The translations under genes and the position numbers were made by a program. DNA of 64,000 nt, taken from the NCBI GenBank assembly GCA_026261815.1, contig JAMPIT010000575.1, positions 39,533,501 through 39,597,500 of the forward strand, written 5' to 3'. The notes under the pieces were generated by a model. The model was not told where the DNA came from, did not search any database, and saw only the letters and a program-made list of their open reading frames with translations. Positions within the stretch are counted from its first letter, which is position 1, and every line of letters starts with the position of its first letter. Below are positions 12,841-26,066 of this stretch, in pieces. Origin of the DNA: Monarcha castaneiventris obscurior (lineage: Eukaryota; Chordata; Aves; Passeriformes; Monarchidae).

Positions 12841-13194
12841 GTCAGGTTGGAGGCCTAGGCTGTGCTGTCACCCTGTTACTTGCTGTCAGACATCTGAGAT
12901 GATATCTGTTACTTGCTTCTCTCTTCCATACTAGTTTGGATTGTCTATTTAAGTGGTTTAGCTCTTTAAGGCAGGTAAAGTGTGAAAAGTAATTACCTAA
13001 CTCCAAACCAAGCCATCTGAAATCAGAGAGACTGCTGACAGACACATTGCTGTGTTTACAGTTATGTGAATCCTTGCAGGTTAAATCTGAGAGGTCGATG
13101 GGCTTCTTAAACGAGTGGATCTTCTCGGTCTGAGCATCCTGTTTCCACGTGTGGGATAGATGCCTACACTGCCCTAACGTTGCCACATGGATTT

Positions 13195-13620
13195 ACCTGC
13201 CTCAGCACAAGTCTCATGAAGAGCAGCTGAGGGAACTGAGGTTGTTTAGCCTGAAGAAAAGGCGGCTGAGGGGAGACATTACTGCTCTCTACCACTGCCT
13301 AAAAGGAGACTGTAGCCAGGTGGGGGTTGATCTTTTCTCCCATGTAACAAACAGTAAAACAAGAGGAATTGGCCTCAAGCTGTGCCAGGGGAGGTTTAGC
13401 TGGATATTAGGAAAAATTTCTTCATTGAAAGGGCGGTCAAGTATAGGAACAGACTGCCCAGGGAAGTGTTGGAATTACTGTCCCTGCAACTGTTCAAAAG
13501 GAGTGTAGATGTGGTGCTTAGGGGCACGGCTGACTGGGGGACCTGGCAGTGCTGGGTTAACAGTTGTACTCAATAATCTTAAAGGCATTTTCCAAAGTTA
13601 GTGATCCTATTTTTCTATGT
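13195..13620 (+). mobile_element. CR1 LINE 3' part with decayed reverse-transcriptase tail
   Basis: One plus-strand frame covering 13149-13508 reads LFSLKKRRLRGDI, then DLFSHVTNSKTRG and GLKLCQGRF. This is the C-terminal end of the CR1 ORF2 protein (endonuclease plus reverse transcriptase). After GLKLCQGRF the expected continuation lies in another frame, which indicates a frameshift near 13395-13410. The copy runs on through the short untranslated part to a diverged tip near 13620 (GTGATCCTATTTTTCTATG). It is strongly 5'-truncated and cannot make a functional protein. Confidence 0.9.
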
Positions 13621-14429
13621 CCATTTATTTGGTAAATACCAAATCCATTGAACATGTTCTGCTATATATATTGATTATCTGTCAAGACTATGTAGCTATC
13701 AGACGAATTGTAGTTGGCTGAGCACTTGTCAATAAGTTGCCTTAAGATAAATGTGGGAATGCTACTTTATGAATGGCATATCACACATGGCTAGGCAAAT
13801 GCAGAAGCCTTCCCAACACTCTGTTGCTCACTTCCCTCAACTGTAGCAAGTCTGGCTTTCAGAAAGTTTCTGCCTCTATGTTAGATAAAATTCCCTTTTC
13901 CTCACCCAAATTGGAACCTTAACTTCCTCCAACCCCCTGCACCATAAGGAATGAGATGAGGAAGAAGCTGCCTAAAACAGACTGCCCCTGTTTAATCTCC
14001 TGCTTTCTGAATGTTTCAATGTCTCAAGATTGTTTCCCTATCCAACACTTTCTTTGTCAACATTGAACTTCTGGCACCTTCATATGAAAATCAATACTTA
14101 CACCAGGCAAGTACAGAATAAAAATATCAGAAACATTCACTTTTCTTGAGTTTTTCCTGTTAGGGCACAATGTAAATGAATGGACAGTTTTCAGTATATA
14201 AACAGTTTCAAATAAATAGTAGCTGATCTGTTTATAAGCTTGTTGAACACTAGCTCTACTTAACTGCACCTAAAAATAGAAGATAAAAATTGTTGTGCTG
14301 CACATGCTAATTAAGATTATTTACATTTGCATAAAATATAGCATTATCACTTTTTCCCATATAGGGAGGCAGATGACTTAGGAGAAGAAAAAAGGATTTC
14401 TTGTGGGCAGGTGTGAACATGAGCAGGCA

Positions 14430-14485
14430 AGAAAAAACAAACAGACAAACAAACAAACACCACAGGGATTTTTTTTTTTTTTAAT
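14430..14485. repeat. CAAA microsatellite next to a T run
   Basis: Three ACAA units (AACAAACAAACAAACACC) are followed within 12 bases by a T14 run. Confidence 0.75.
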
Positions 14486-17400
14486 AGCTGCCCTTGTTAG
14501 CACCTGCTAAGTGATACTATAGAAATCAAATAATTTCCCCATCCCTAGAGCTGAACTCTGAATAGAAGCTTGTTGTTTTAGGCACAAGGTGACAATTTTC
14601 TTATCCCTTCTGGAGTTGCAAAACATGTAAATGAAATTTTTAGTGAAAGAAAAAAGCCCTAAACTACTACACGTGACTTCTCTAAAGATTAGACTCCCAT
14701 ATCCTGATGCTGACAGGTTAATGATGAAACTCAGATTCCTTGGAGCATCATATCCCCTTCATATATCACATTGATGTGAAAGTCTGGATTTGTGAGCAAA
14801 GAGTTAAAAGTTTGTCTTTAACAGAAAAATAGTGTATTTTTTAATGTCTCTACACATCTGTCGTTCCTCTGGCAAAGAAGAACCTAAATAACTAAATCTA
14901 TTGCAGTCTGAGCATTCAGTTCAATAGGTTTTTGTAGTTATGGGAAGAAACAGGCCTTTGTTAAACCTTATTGTGTGGATTTCTCAGGCAAAAAGAACAT
15001 AAAGAGCATTTTATGTATTAATTATTGAGGAAAAAAAATCTTATTTTTACTTTTGAAATTTTCCAATAAACATAACAGGCATTCACTCCATTTCAGATTG
15101 CACTTTGTGGAGTTATTAGCCATTTGAGTGATGTTTCGAAAGCTCTAAAATTTGTTACACTGCAATGATAATAAAAAAGCTTTAAAAGATTTTTTAGTAT
15201 GATGAATCTTCAGTGAAACACATCTCTTTCTTCCTCATCCTCTCCAAACACTCATTTGGGTTTTTTTCACCTTTCTTTTCTTAACTCTGATTTAACACAG
15301 AGTTGTCTGATCGTGCCTTTAGTGTATATTAAGAAAAAACAAGTATGCAATTTGTGTTTCCATTTAAAAATGCCTTCTTAAAAATTAATTTATGGATTTT
15401 GTAGCTTTCCAGATGAAAAGCTGATCAAATAAAACAATACCAAATGAAAGCACTGACCTAAAAATATGTGTTCTCCTATGCCCACATGAGAAGTAGTACA
15501 ATGGACTCCACAGGAGCGGGACAGTGGAAAAATCAGATCTTTGCTGTAATTTTCTTATCTTTGTCTACATTATGTTTACAAAAGCACAATAAAAACCTAC
15601 ATTGAAAAGAAAATTCAGTTTAATATGTGGCATGATTCTATTTTCTCTTTCCACTGGGTTCATTAGATGTTCATCTTTTCTCTCTAGTTTTCCATCCTTC
15701 AGCATTTAATGAGGACGTCTTAAATATGATGTGAGTAAGAACAAGCCTGGAGAGCAATTAGTGAGCTCCAAACCAAAAATCATACCAACTTCTGAACCTT
15801 TCTGCTATTTCTGTCTCTGCTAAAAGAGAAAATAGCTTTGGTTCCTGAGATGAAATGAAGTAATTTGTCTTCATACAAGCTACGAATTCATGGATTTGGA
15901 TCAACATGCATTAGGGATTCAGTTCAAAGTTAAATCATCCTAGTTTAAAAGTCTCTTTGTAGATCATATATGTGAGCTGGTTTTCTAAGGTCCCTGTGTA
16001 CTGATTGGAGATCAGCCATTAAAGGTAATTTGTAAATGAGTTTACCTGGCACTACGTGTGGGAATCCTCTAATTCATAATTGCCTAACATTGTCCAAAGC
16101 ATGCAAGCACATCAAGGATAGGCATCTGTGATTTTGGAGAGTATCCTGGAGATTTGAATCCCAAAGGAAAGCAGTTGGAGGCTGCTGGTTATCCCCCATA
16201 GCTAGATATTTACATTTTGGAATTATAATCACTTTCTCAGTGTCTCATTTAAGGCAGACTGGAGCGCTCTCAGGGTTCCACTGGCAGTACAGGCCAGGAA
16301 TTAAATTCAGTTTCTTTATGCAAACGTTTATTGTCATTTAGGACAGACTTGTTTGACTTGCAACTAAAATTTTAGAAGGACACTGATCTTCCTCAGGATG
16401 TGTGCTGCACCCCTTTACTCCATGAGGATGTTTTGGATATTTTGAGTTCTTTTTTTACTGTATTTTAATACCTACTGCATGCTTTTTACACCAGGAAACA
16501 AAGGAGACCTATCTATAAAACTACACTAGTAAAGATATTTGGGAAAGGCTATTAACTACTGAATAAATCTGGAACAGAAGGCTTGGAGAGCACTTTTGGG
16601 GCACTTGTTACTGAACAGGGAAGGATAGATGCCATCTGATCTCTTTTATTTGTAAGTTTTATTGTAGAGGACTAGTGCAAGTGAGTGAAATGCTCCCAAT
16701 AAGGGAGAGCAAAGCACTTTCTTGGATTGCTACCACAAAACTTAAAATCACAGACCCCTATAGGAAACACAAGGGTGTTGGTAAGAGGGGAAATGCACTT
16801 TTAGTATCATAGAGGCCTGTACAGCCATTGCTGAGGAAATGAAAAAATAAAAACACATGACTGAGAAAGACAGAAACTTGAGCTACAGAAACTACTTGCA
16901 GGAGAAATCACATTCTTAGAAGCTCCAAGTTACAGTCTTTGCAACATGCTGTGTACACTGAGGCAGGGAAAAGATGTATCTTGAGTTATAAAACGCTGGA
17001 TTTTGTATAGATCTATAAGTCTCACCAGCTGAATTGAAAAACAGAAAAAGGTACCTAAAACTCATTGACAGCCCTCTGCTTATTCACTTTACATCCTCAC
17101 AAGCCTAGTGCACTGACAACACATGATGTAGTTAAAAGATGGAGGGGTGAGACAGCATCAGTACCTGTTCTGTGGGATGAGGCCACCTGGTTCACATAAT
17201 TGTATATCTGTGGCAAAATAGCAAAAAACTTATGTGCTCTGAATATGCCATAAAAACTCCCAGACCCAAGGAATCACCGGAACACCTGTGTAGAGTAGTA
17301 AGAGGTAAATACAGCAGGAGTGTCCAGATGAGTGAGCAGCAGGATGGTCTAACAGGACTATACTAAAACTGCAGTAGTTCTGAAAGGTCTCTTTCAGTGT

Positions 17401-18075
17401 CTTCATGGATAATTGTTTAATTTGACTCATTGTCCCCCTTATCACAGTATAAATTTCCTTCCTATGTGAACCTTTCATCTTTCTTAACAGATAAAATCTA
17501 TCTGATCGGAAGTGAGCTGTCTTTTTCTGAGGAAATAAGATTGCATTTCCTTGAATATCAGTGTGGAGTCTACCAAGAACATATTATTTTCATGAACAGT
17601 GTATAACAATCTGTTAGCTTGAAGAGTGTGCTGTAGTTTTTTATATGGAATATTACAATTTTAATTGCTCTGGAGCCTGCCTTGCTTATGCAGAAAAAGG
17701 TAATCACTGTAATTCTGCTACTGAATCCTAGTGGACTGTATAGTAAAAACCCTGTTGGAAGACTAATACTGACTCATCTGCTCATAAAAATGGGTAGAGG
17801 TGGCCAGTTTAGGTTTTGTGGGAGTCTAGGGTGCCTCTGAAGATGGTAAAATGACAATCTGTGACATTCACCAGGGAATTTTCAGTGATCATTACAATGA
17901 GACAAATTCAAACACAGCTTGTGTGTGTAGTTGCTTTTCCACCCCCTTTCCTTGGACTATAAGATTCCGGATTTAGTGGCTCTGAAAAACTTGCATGAAG
18001 CCCAAGTGAAATAATAAAATGTATATTGACCTTCTGTGTTTTTCCCTTTTTCCTTTTCCTATCTGTCTTTGTAAG

Positions 18076-18180
18076 GTTTTTTGAGGTTGTTTTGTTTTTG
18101 TTGTGGGGTGGTTTTTTTTATTTCGGTTTTTGGTTTTTTGGTGTTTTTTTTTTTTTGTGATTTAGTGTGGTTTTTTACAG
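18076..18180. repeat. T/G-rich low-complexity tract
   Basis: Runs of T interrupted by GG and GTT, including a T13 run. A 63-codon frame through it translates to a low-complexity F/V-rich peptide and is not a gene. Confidence 0.85.
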
Positions 18181-18340
18181 GGACTCATTTTAATAAATTG
18201 TTCTCTTTCACAGGCTTTTTGCAAACTCCTGAAAGGGCTGCTCCAAGTGATGAGGAATCTGGTTCGTGCTAGAGCAGAGACAGAGGTGATAAGCTGGTAC
18301 CTTACAAGTGGGCTGAGAATGCAGGGCATGGGAGCAAATT

Positions 18341-18366
18341 GAAGAGCTTCACTGAAGAGCTTCACT
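18341..18366. repeat. Perfect 13-base tandem duplication
   Basis: GAAGAGCTTCACT occurs at 18341-18353 and again immediately at 18354-18366 without a mismatch. It is probably a recent slippage or repair duplication. Confidence 0.95.
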
Positions 18367-18556
18367 TAAGAGAACTCTGGGGACAAAAACTGCCATTTAG
18401 AGAGGGTTCCCATAACATCTCATTGCTATCCCAATGAATGATACAGGTTAATGAAAGGCACAGACCAAAGAGCAAACAGATCTAATAGCAAATGCTTACA
18501 AATTATGTGTGATGCTGATACTTTGTGAGGAAGGGATGACAGGTTCTGCAGTCATG

Positions 18557-18586
18557 TGAGGAAAAACCTCATGAGGAAAAACCTCA
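18557..18586. repeat. Tandem pair of 15-base hairpin units
   Basis: TGAGGAAAAACCTCA at 18557-18571 is repeated exactly at 18572-18586. Each unit can fold as TGAGG-(A5)-CCTCA. The two copies can also pair with each other. Confidence 0.95.
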
Positions 18587-20584
18587 CTCCCACTATGAAA
18601 AGCTGTGTGGTTGTTGAAGCTGTGAGGCCTGGAACACACTGACACAGTGATATTGGGATGCTTAATCCACCTATGTGTTCCCTTAACTAGAGAGGTAGAT
18701 AACCTGCCCCACACCCACCCCAAACCCACTAACTCAGAAACAGGGTGAACCTGCTTCAGGGCTAGACTAGAGAGTTTGGCCTCATGTCCTGCTCCAGCTA
18801 GAATAAGTCTCGTGGTAGGCCCGGCCCCCCATACAGCACCTTCACAGCACTACCACTCCTAAGGGTCCATTTCCCCTTCTTGGTCTTCCTTTTCACCATT
18901 CTTCTATCTACTTTTCACCTCCCCTTTTCACCCAGCTAAAGAAATGAACCCATAACTTTTTTCTAGTTAGTACTCGTTTTGATAACAAATATGTTATTTC
19001 TCATCCCATTTGCTCTGCAATCTTGACATTATATGGTATTGCTGATGCTTACCTGGATGCTGTTTGCCTTACAACATTGTACTCCCACAAACATCCTCTC
19101 CAATTATCTGTGAAGTTTGGCATTTTTTCACATACCTCCCACTTAACCACCTGTGAGATTCAGCCACCTCTCACAACTTTAACTTTTGCTTGCTTCCTAC
19201 ACAGGTACTTGTTATGTTCAGCAGCTTCTGGTGTCCTGTCCAGCAGATTTTCACTTCGTGCTCCATCACTTATTCTGAGCCAGGTCCCCCTCATCACCCT
19301 GAGAGTTCTCTTGCAGCCTTGACAACATGTCCAAAGTGACTGATGTGGGCTGTCCTGGTCCAGTCCATCTCCCATCACTAGAAGAAGGCACATAATTATG
19401 ATGAGTTGGGATGGTGTCTTGCTGAAATCCTGCAGAACCTTTCTTCCACTTCAGCCCCCAGGTTAAGCATAAACCTTGCAAAGGGGCTGGTGATGGGAAA
19501 GCCATGTCATCACCTCCTTAGGTTAAGGAAGCAATTGCAAGACAACTTTTAATATCAATGATTTTAGTACTTGACTGTCTAGATGATTGGTTGTGATGGG
19601 TTTGTAACCTTTGTCTTTTCTGAAGGCTGGACTCCCACATCTTCCACTCATCTCCCTGTGATTAAGTCTCTGAATTTCTGCTGTCCCTGCAGTCACACAC
19701 ATCTTAGAGACAGAAAGGCCACAAAAATTGTCTTCCACATATTTATAATGAGACTTTGTTTCACTGAAAACCATACTCTCAGGCTGCACGGTGAAAAAAC
19801 AACAGGTGCGTAAAATACAGTAAGTTTAGTTCTATCCCTATTTTACAGCAATAAGTAAAAAGGCAGAAGGTATGTATTTATGACTGATATCAGTGCAGTT
19901 ACCAAAACAGGGCAGATTTTTCTGAATTTAAGAATCCCCAGACACTGCCCACTCATTTCTTCTGCTTGCACAGGCCTCCTGTGAAATATAAGTAAACAAC
20001 ACATCACTCAGGCTGATATTCTCAGGTGAACAGCTTTCAATAACTTGCATGCTCTTGGAACCAACTTTTCCTTAATACTGTAGAAAACTGAGATAACTGA
20101 GTGAACAATACGTTCTCCTTAACAATTAGACAAGGGCTATATAGTGAAATTAAGATGAAGTGACAAAAGTTATGGTCTTGTACTACAGCAGTGCTGGTGA
20201 GAAGCTGTGTGGCAGGTTAATGACATGAACATTCATACTGATTTACCTTTACTAACTCAGCTGTCCGATATATTGTTATAGGCTTTTTTGTCTCAACAGT
20301 TTAATTTTAAGGAATGATGGCTAAATAAACATTGCTGCATCAACATAAACATCACTTATTCAGTCTTGTCTCTTTCTGGCTTCTTTTAGTGCACTCTTCT
20401 GCACCTGAGAAATATTCCAGCGTATCTTGTATCCTTGGTGGATAAAATGTAAGCACCCAGTAAAGATATCACTGAATCTTCAGAGCATTTAAACATCTGG
20501 CATCAAGATGACTCATTCAAGGAGTGCTGTATCCCTAAATCAAATCACACAATCTGTCATTTTTGACGTTAAGAAATTAGAGTG

Positions 20585-21040
20585 TTCAAAGGAGGGTCAT
20601 GAGGATACTGAAGGGTCTGGAGGGGAAGCCATATGAGGAGCGACTGAGGTCACTTGGTCTGTTCAGCCTGATGAAGAGGAGACTGAGGGAGACCTCATTG
20701 TGGTCTTCAACATCCTCACAAGGGGAAGCAGAGGGGCAGGCACTGATCTCTTCACTCTTGTGACCAGTGACAGGACTCAAGGAAACAGCATGAAGCTGAG
20801 ACAGGGGAGGTTTATACTGGATATCAGGAAAAGGTTCTTTCCCCAGAGGGTGGCTGGGCACTGGAACAGGCTCCTCAGGGAAGTGGTCACAGCACCAGCC
20901 TGGCAGACATCAAGAAGTGTTTGGACAATGTTCTCAAGCACAGGGTGTGACTCTTAGAGTGACCTGTGCAGGCCCAGAAGTTGGACTCATGATCTTGATG
21001 GATGCCTCCCAACTCAGCATATTCTGTGATTCTATGATTC
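20585..21040 (+). mobile_element. CR1 LINE 3' part, plus orientation, with intact tip
   Basis: The frame at 20700-20957 reads [21 protein letters not shown] and LDIRKRFFPQRV, the C-terminal end of CR1 ORF2. The preceding part of the protein ([11 protein letters not shown], near 20660) is in another frame, so at least one frameshift lies near 20690-20700. The element ends with ATTCTGTGATTCTATGATTC at 21021-21040, the short repeated tip typical of avian CR1. It is 5'-truncated at about 20585. Less diverged than the other CR1 copies here. Confidence 0.93.
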
Positions 21041-22047
21041 AGTTAAAATGGCTCATGATAATTGTGTGAGGAAAACTCCACCAGTTATGCCAAAATTATC
21101 TAACCCATAGACTTTCACAAAAAAAATAAAGTCATCTGCCTACTTTACAGTGAACTCCACAAAGAACATGAGACATGAAACCTCCCCTTTATCACTGACA
21201 GAACGCCCCACACCAACCTTTCTGGAGGGCTCACTGGCCCTGTGGCTTGACTTAATCCTACATTTTCTCCTTCCCAGCTTATTCTTATGTATTGATACAC
21301 AGTTCCTTGAGAGCAGTCAGACAAATCTACTCTTTAAAACTCTGCATCCTTTTTAGCCTATAAATACATTAGAAGAAGTGGCATAACAGAAAGAAATAAA
21401 TTGCTCCCTGTGCTCACTGAAGATAGGGCAAAAAAAGCAATAGGCTTATAATGCAGCAAAAGGTACTTAGGACTCTGACAGGCTTGTGGCAGAAGATTAA
21501 AATCAGACATCTAGTTTTCATTTAGCTTAATATACCGGACTGAATGCTGTGATAAGTCAGCAGGTGATGACTTGTGGTATCAGGCATCCCTGCATTAATG
21601 GACAGGGGAAGAGACAAACACTTCAGTGATTTAACAGCTTCATCTGCCTGATTTTGGCTGCTAAGACAAATCTACCACAGCCCTTAGTTTAACCATTAAA
21701 GTAAGACTTAGCATTAAGTACAGCCAAACTTTGGAATAATTTGTGAAAGATATTTGCAGAAAACATATTAAGCCTCTGTAAGAAACAGCTCAGGTAAACA
21801 CCAGATAGAAATCTTTGATCCTGCATGTGATACAGGCAGAGGAAGACAGGATTTGACTCAGGGAACTCATGGACACCCTTCCCTTCTTCTCCCTGTGATT
21901 TTGTGAGCAAATCAGGGAATTCTGATAAATTATCATATATCATCTGAGCCACCAGAGATCTGTAGCATTTTTTGAGCAGCAGACACAAGCCAGTACAATC
22001 TGGTTGTTTCAGTAAGGGCCAGGACTCTTTCCCTAACTCTGGCAGGA

Positions 22048-22175
22048 TTTTGTGTGGTTGGTTTGGTTTTGTTTTAGGTTTGGGTTTTCTATTTTTTTTT
22101 CGGGGGGGGGGGTAGTTGGGGGTGTTTTTTGGCATTTTCTTATTTGTATTTTTGTTTTTCTTTTTTTTTTATTTT
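22048..22175. repeat. T/G-rich tract with T9-C-G11 junction
   Basis: T-rich runs lead into G11 at 22102-22112, followed by a G5 run at 22118-22122 and further T runs. The G runs could form a G-quadruplex on the plus strand. Confidence 0.85.
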
Positions 22176-22339
22176 CATTAGATCAGCTTCAAAACATAAG
22201 AAACTTTATTTCACACTTTAAAAGTAAAGGGCGCCTTTAGGGTGCTTCTGCATGAGGAAAGTCTAATATTACGAGGTAAACTTTAATAGTGGATATCCAC
22301 AATAATCAGTTCAAGTTTTCCATTCCTCATATATTTTTC

Positions 22340-22402
22340 ATGGCCAAATAAACCCAAAACAAAACAAAACAAAAAAATCCCCCCCCCCCCTCCCCAAAAA
22401 AA
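22340..22402. repeat. A/C-rich tract with C12-T-C4 run
   Basis: AAAAC repeats lead to A7, then C12 at 22379-22390, T, C4 and A8. It is roughly the reverse complement in character of the T/G-rich tract 200 bases upstream. The G runs here are on the minus strand. Confidence 0.85.
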
Positions 22403-23681
22403 AGTACTTCCTATACAATATGGAATTGAAAAGCACTTTGACTTCTTATTTTGAGTCCTCCTTTTGGGAGGCACACTGAAAACTGAAATGAAGCATTCAG
22501 AATTATTGGATGACTTATAAGAAAATACCTCTGCAAGTTTTTTGATGTTTCATTGAAGTACTTCAACTTGTTTGTACTGATTTTTTTTCTGGAAACAACA
22601 TTAGTGATCATCAGTTTCCTAAGTCAAGGTACCTTTTAAAATTTTGAAACATTTACAGAATTGCATTTCAACTTCTTATTGGCATTTTTGGAAATCCTTG
22701 TGATAAAACAGCATTTTGTTTTACATTTTACAAAATTTTGAGAAATTAATGTTAAGAAGTGAAACAAGTGATGCAAGAGTAATCGACATTTTCTTTATAC
22801 TTAAAATATGAAGACTTTATTCTTTATTCAAACTCCATATGCAGTTATTTTGTTATCAGCTTGGAAGGGTTAAATTAATCTAAATTTTGTTCCAATTTCA
22901 GCTGTGAACACCTACACTGTCCATTTTTTCCTTCCGTTCCAAGATTCCTTATATTAAAATATGAAAATACTAACTCTAAAGTTTTTAGCAAATTCAATGT
23001 AAGAAAAGATAAGGTTATTTTTTATTGACTCCATAAAAGACAAGAAGTTGTTTCTAGTTTATCTAACCTTATCTAATAAAATTTTCAAGATCCAGAACTT
23101 TGCAGTAAAGGCATTCAAGATTAAGTTAAGCTCTTTTTAGGACTGTATTTTCTTTTCTATATAAAAAATCACATAAATTTTCCATTAAAAATTTTGAATC
23201 AGAGAGAAAAAAAAGAAAGAAAAAATTGTCTCATATTTCTGTTTAGACTTAACATATAGATATATCTTATTAATAAAATATTGGTATTTTATTCAGCACT
23301 ATTTGAAGAGCCATATAAATAATGCCATTATTTCAGTGGTTCCAAGCAGCTAATCTAGAAGTAAAAGAATTGGTGACCAATGAGACATCATAACAAGTGA
23401 AGAATAAACTCTCAAATTGATTGAACAATCAATCAATAACTACAGGGGTGAAAATTGTTGCTTCGAACTGTTATTATAGTATTGTTGTGCATGAAATACA
23501 TTTTACATAAACTGAGGTTGGTTCACTATGCAGCATATGAAGAATCAGGCCAGATTTGTAAATGGTTTTGCTATTAACAGTTTAACTATCTATACATCTG
23601 ATGATATAATTGTGTTCATAATGACCTCACATCTAGCAACAGACAGGATTTTTTAAAAGAAATATATTTCTGGTTGGTGAC

Positions 23682-23748
23682 TTTTTTTTTTTTGGGGGGG
23701 GGGGTGTTTTCTTGGGGTTTTTTTTAGTTAGTTTATTTGTTTTCCATA
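23682..23748. repeat. T12-G11 junction and T/G-rich tract
   Basis: T12 at 23682-23693 is followed directly by G11 at 23694-23704, then by T/G-rich sequence. Confidence 0.85.
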
Positions 23749-23875
23749 CTTAGCTATATATCCTAATATCTAGACCAAGGTCAGGCAGCTAGTTCTAGAA
23801 GTCTTCTTATACCAGATGAACTCTTCTGCCTTGTTTATTCATAGTTATCAATATGTAACAAAAAAAGTTTGTTGC

Positions 23876-23930
23876 ACTTATATATGTGCGTGTGTGTGTA
23901 TATATGTATATATCTATATAGATACACTGT
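23876..23930. repeat. TG/TA microsatellite
   Basis: Alternating GTGTGTGT and TATATA units, imperfect. It is a possible length-polymorphic microsatellite. Confidence 0.8.
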
Positions 23931-24384
23931 GCATAGTATATTTAGCTTTGTTTGTAGTCTTGTTTTGGAAAGTGCCAAGTTTTATTTTCATAGCTGTTCA
24001 AATGGATACCGTAGGCAGAAGATAAAGGGCTTGCCAAGCTGATACGCTTCAAATCAGTGTATTTATTGCCAATGCTATTAATGCAAATACTGCAGTACAA
24101 GCTGAAAGTGAAGCATTAAAAACAATCTCCACAGATATACCCAAATTCTGTAAAAATATCGCATAATTAATTATTATCTAAATGTACAATTTGGTTTGTG
24201 ACTTATGCAAAGCAGTTCTTCCTGACATTTCAGTTTATTACTTCAGCCTGAGTTTCTCTGCTGAAATTTGTGGTTGTATATTTCTATGGTAACCCTGGAG
24301 GAGGGAAGGGAAAGATGCCCAGGGAAAAGAAAGGAAGGATGCTAAAAGAAGGAAAACAACGTGAAACTGAGAAAAACAGCCAAT

Positions 24385-24465
24385 AGAAAAAAAAAAAAAA
24401 AAGACAAATTGCAACAGCTTTTAGAGGAGACTAGACCCACACAAAAACCCCCAAACCCCCAACGG
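24385..24465. repeat. A-rich and A/C-rich low-complexity tract
   Basis: An A16 run near 24387 is followed within 50 bases by ACAAAAACCCCCAAACCCCC. No coding content. Confidence 0.75.
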
Positions 24466-26045
24466 CCAAATATGAAAAAAAATTTAAAAGCATATTTTGA
24501 ATGAAAGCTTTGAATGCCCTTATTCTGGATAAGTCATTCTTTTTGTTATCAAAATACATTTAATCTGGGGACAGTAAAGGAAGAGATAGTGAAAGATGCT
24601 GGGCTTAACAGGTAATTTTTAGTAACCCAAGCCAATATCTATCCTCCCTGTGCAGTTTGCAGTGAACTGAAAGTTTTATCTGAGTTTATACACCAAATTA
24701 AAGGCACCTAGGTTTTGAATTTTGTCCTACGTAGCTAAGGGAGATACAGTCAGCTCCAAAAGGTGATTTCATCCCATCAGATGTGTCCATTTCTCAACAC
24801 TAATTGTAAGAGGCGACTGATTCTTAATTCAGGTCGGTGAGTCAGGCACTTAAAATTGCTCCCTTTTTTTTTTTTCTTTTATGCTAGTGGGAAAATAATA
24901 ATCTTGTTTGATTCTCTGAGTGAATCAATTTGTTAGTAACATCTATCTACCACTTTTAAATAATTTAAGCTTCCAAATTTTTAATATACGTTGATGTAAT
25001 TTAGGGTGGAGAAAGTGAAAGAAAAGAGAAGAATAATCTTTGGAGATACCTACAGAGTTTTGGATTTAGAACAAGCTGTCCATTTTGAGCACTGAAGTAC
25101 TCAGGCTAAATGCAGAATCTCGGCATGGCACCAGATATTTAAAACTCACTGGCTGCTTAGAAAGGAAGGAGTATGTCCACAAGAGCAGGTTCTCTGTTTT
25201 CAATGCCCTTGCTACACAGTTAATGTCAGATAGGGGCTGAGTTTGTGACACATGGAGTTAAATGAAATTTTGCATTTTTGTATATATGCCATCACAATTC
25301 CTCACCTCCGTATTATTTTACTCATGGATGTTCATGAGGCATGAGGATAATAGAAGGCAAGTACTTGTCAAAATCTTAAAAGAGAGAGTAAATAATTTTT
25401 TTAAAATTAATTATCTTGTTTTCTACTATATTCTACTCTGGTTAATTTTACCATTTTCTTGTCATGACTATTATAGCAATTTGGGTATTTATAGTTTTCT
25501 GCTAGACATAGGAGATCATCAGGGGATGTCACACGTGTGGCTCCAAAGGAGTGTTAAAAAGAAACACTCCCAAACAAGAGGAAGTCTAATGACACTGTCA
25601 TATGTATCAGACAACCCTTTCTTGTCATCTATGTTTTCAGATTTTTCCCAATGAATAATTTAAATGAAGCTGTTTTTCCACTGCTAATTAAGTCAACTAG
25701 TTACGTTTTGCTTTTCAGAAAGAGTGAACTTCATGTTTTGAGAGCAGTGAAGACTCTGGCAGAGTCCATCTCCTTCCTGATACCAAAGTCATTGCTTATG
25801 TGAATAAATGCTGTGTTAAAATGGGTGAAGAGGTGGAACTAGGTCTTAAATCACTGTCATCCATCAACACCAGTGCCTGACTACTTGTCTTTTCACTATC
25901 TTGTGTATAAAATCTCAATGACATGCAAGGTAGGGTAGAAGGGAGGAAGAGTGCATTAAACAGTTCTTTATACCACCTATTTTGTGAGAAAAAAAATGGT
26001 AGAAAATAGAGACAGATATGTTCCAAAGCTATTTAGAGCAGATTT

Positions 26046-26066
26046 CTCAATAAATAAATAAACAGA
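26046..26066. repeat. Short AAAT microsatellite
   Basis: Three to four AAAT units in a row near 26050. Confidence 0.7.

Larger units (their letters stand above)
13621..20584. other. Long AT-rich non-coding stretch
   Basis: No gene, RNA gene or transposon is recognised in about 7 kb. It holds an A/C-rich and T-rich pair near 14430-14485, a T/G-rich tract at 18076-18180, and small tandem duplications near 18341-18366 and 18557-18586. Several overlapping short frames lie on both strands between 19020 and 19810. These overlap mutually and show no domain, so none is called. Confidence 0.55.

Noticed and set aside
13149..13508. 119-codon plus-strand frame as a host gene
   Set aside because: It encodes the frameshifted C-terminal tail of the CR1 reverse-transcriptase protein.
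21689..22135. 148-codon minus-strand frame
   Set aside because: Its start lies in a T/G-rich low-complexity tract, giving a K/P/N-rich beginning; the rest has no recognisable domain.
25262..25654. 130-codon plus-strand frame with hydrophobic stretch
   Set aside because: AT-rich codons explain the hydrophobic F/I/L/Y content; there is no domain or neighbour supporting a gene.
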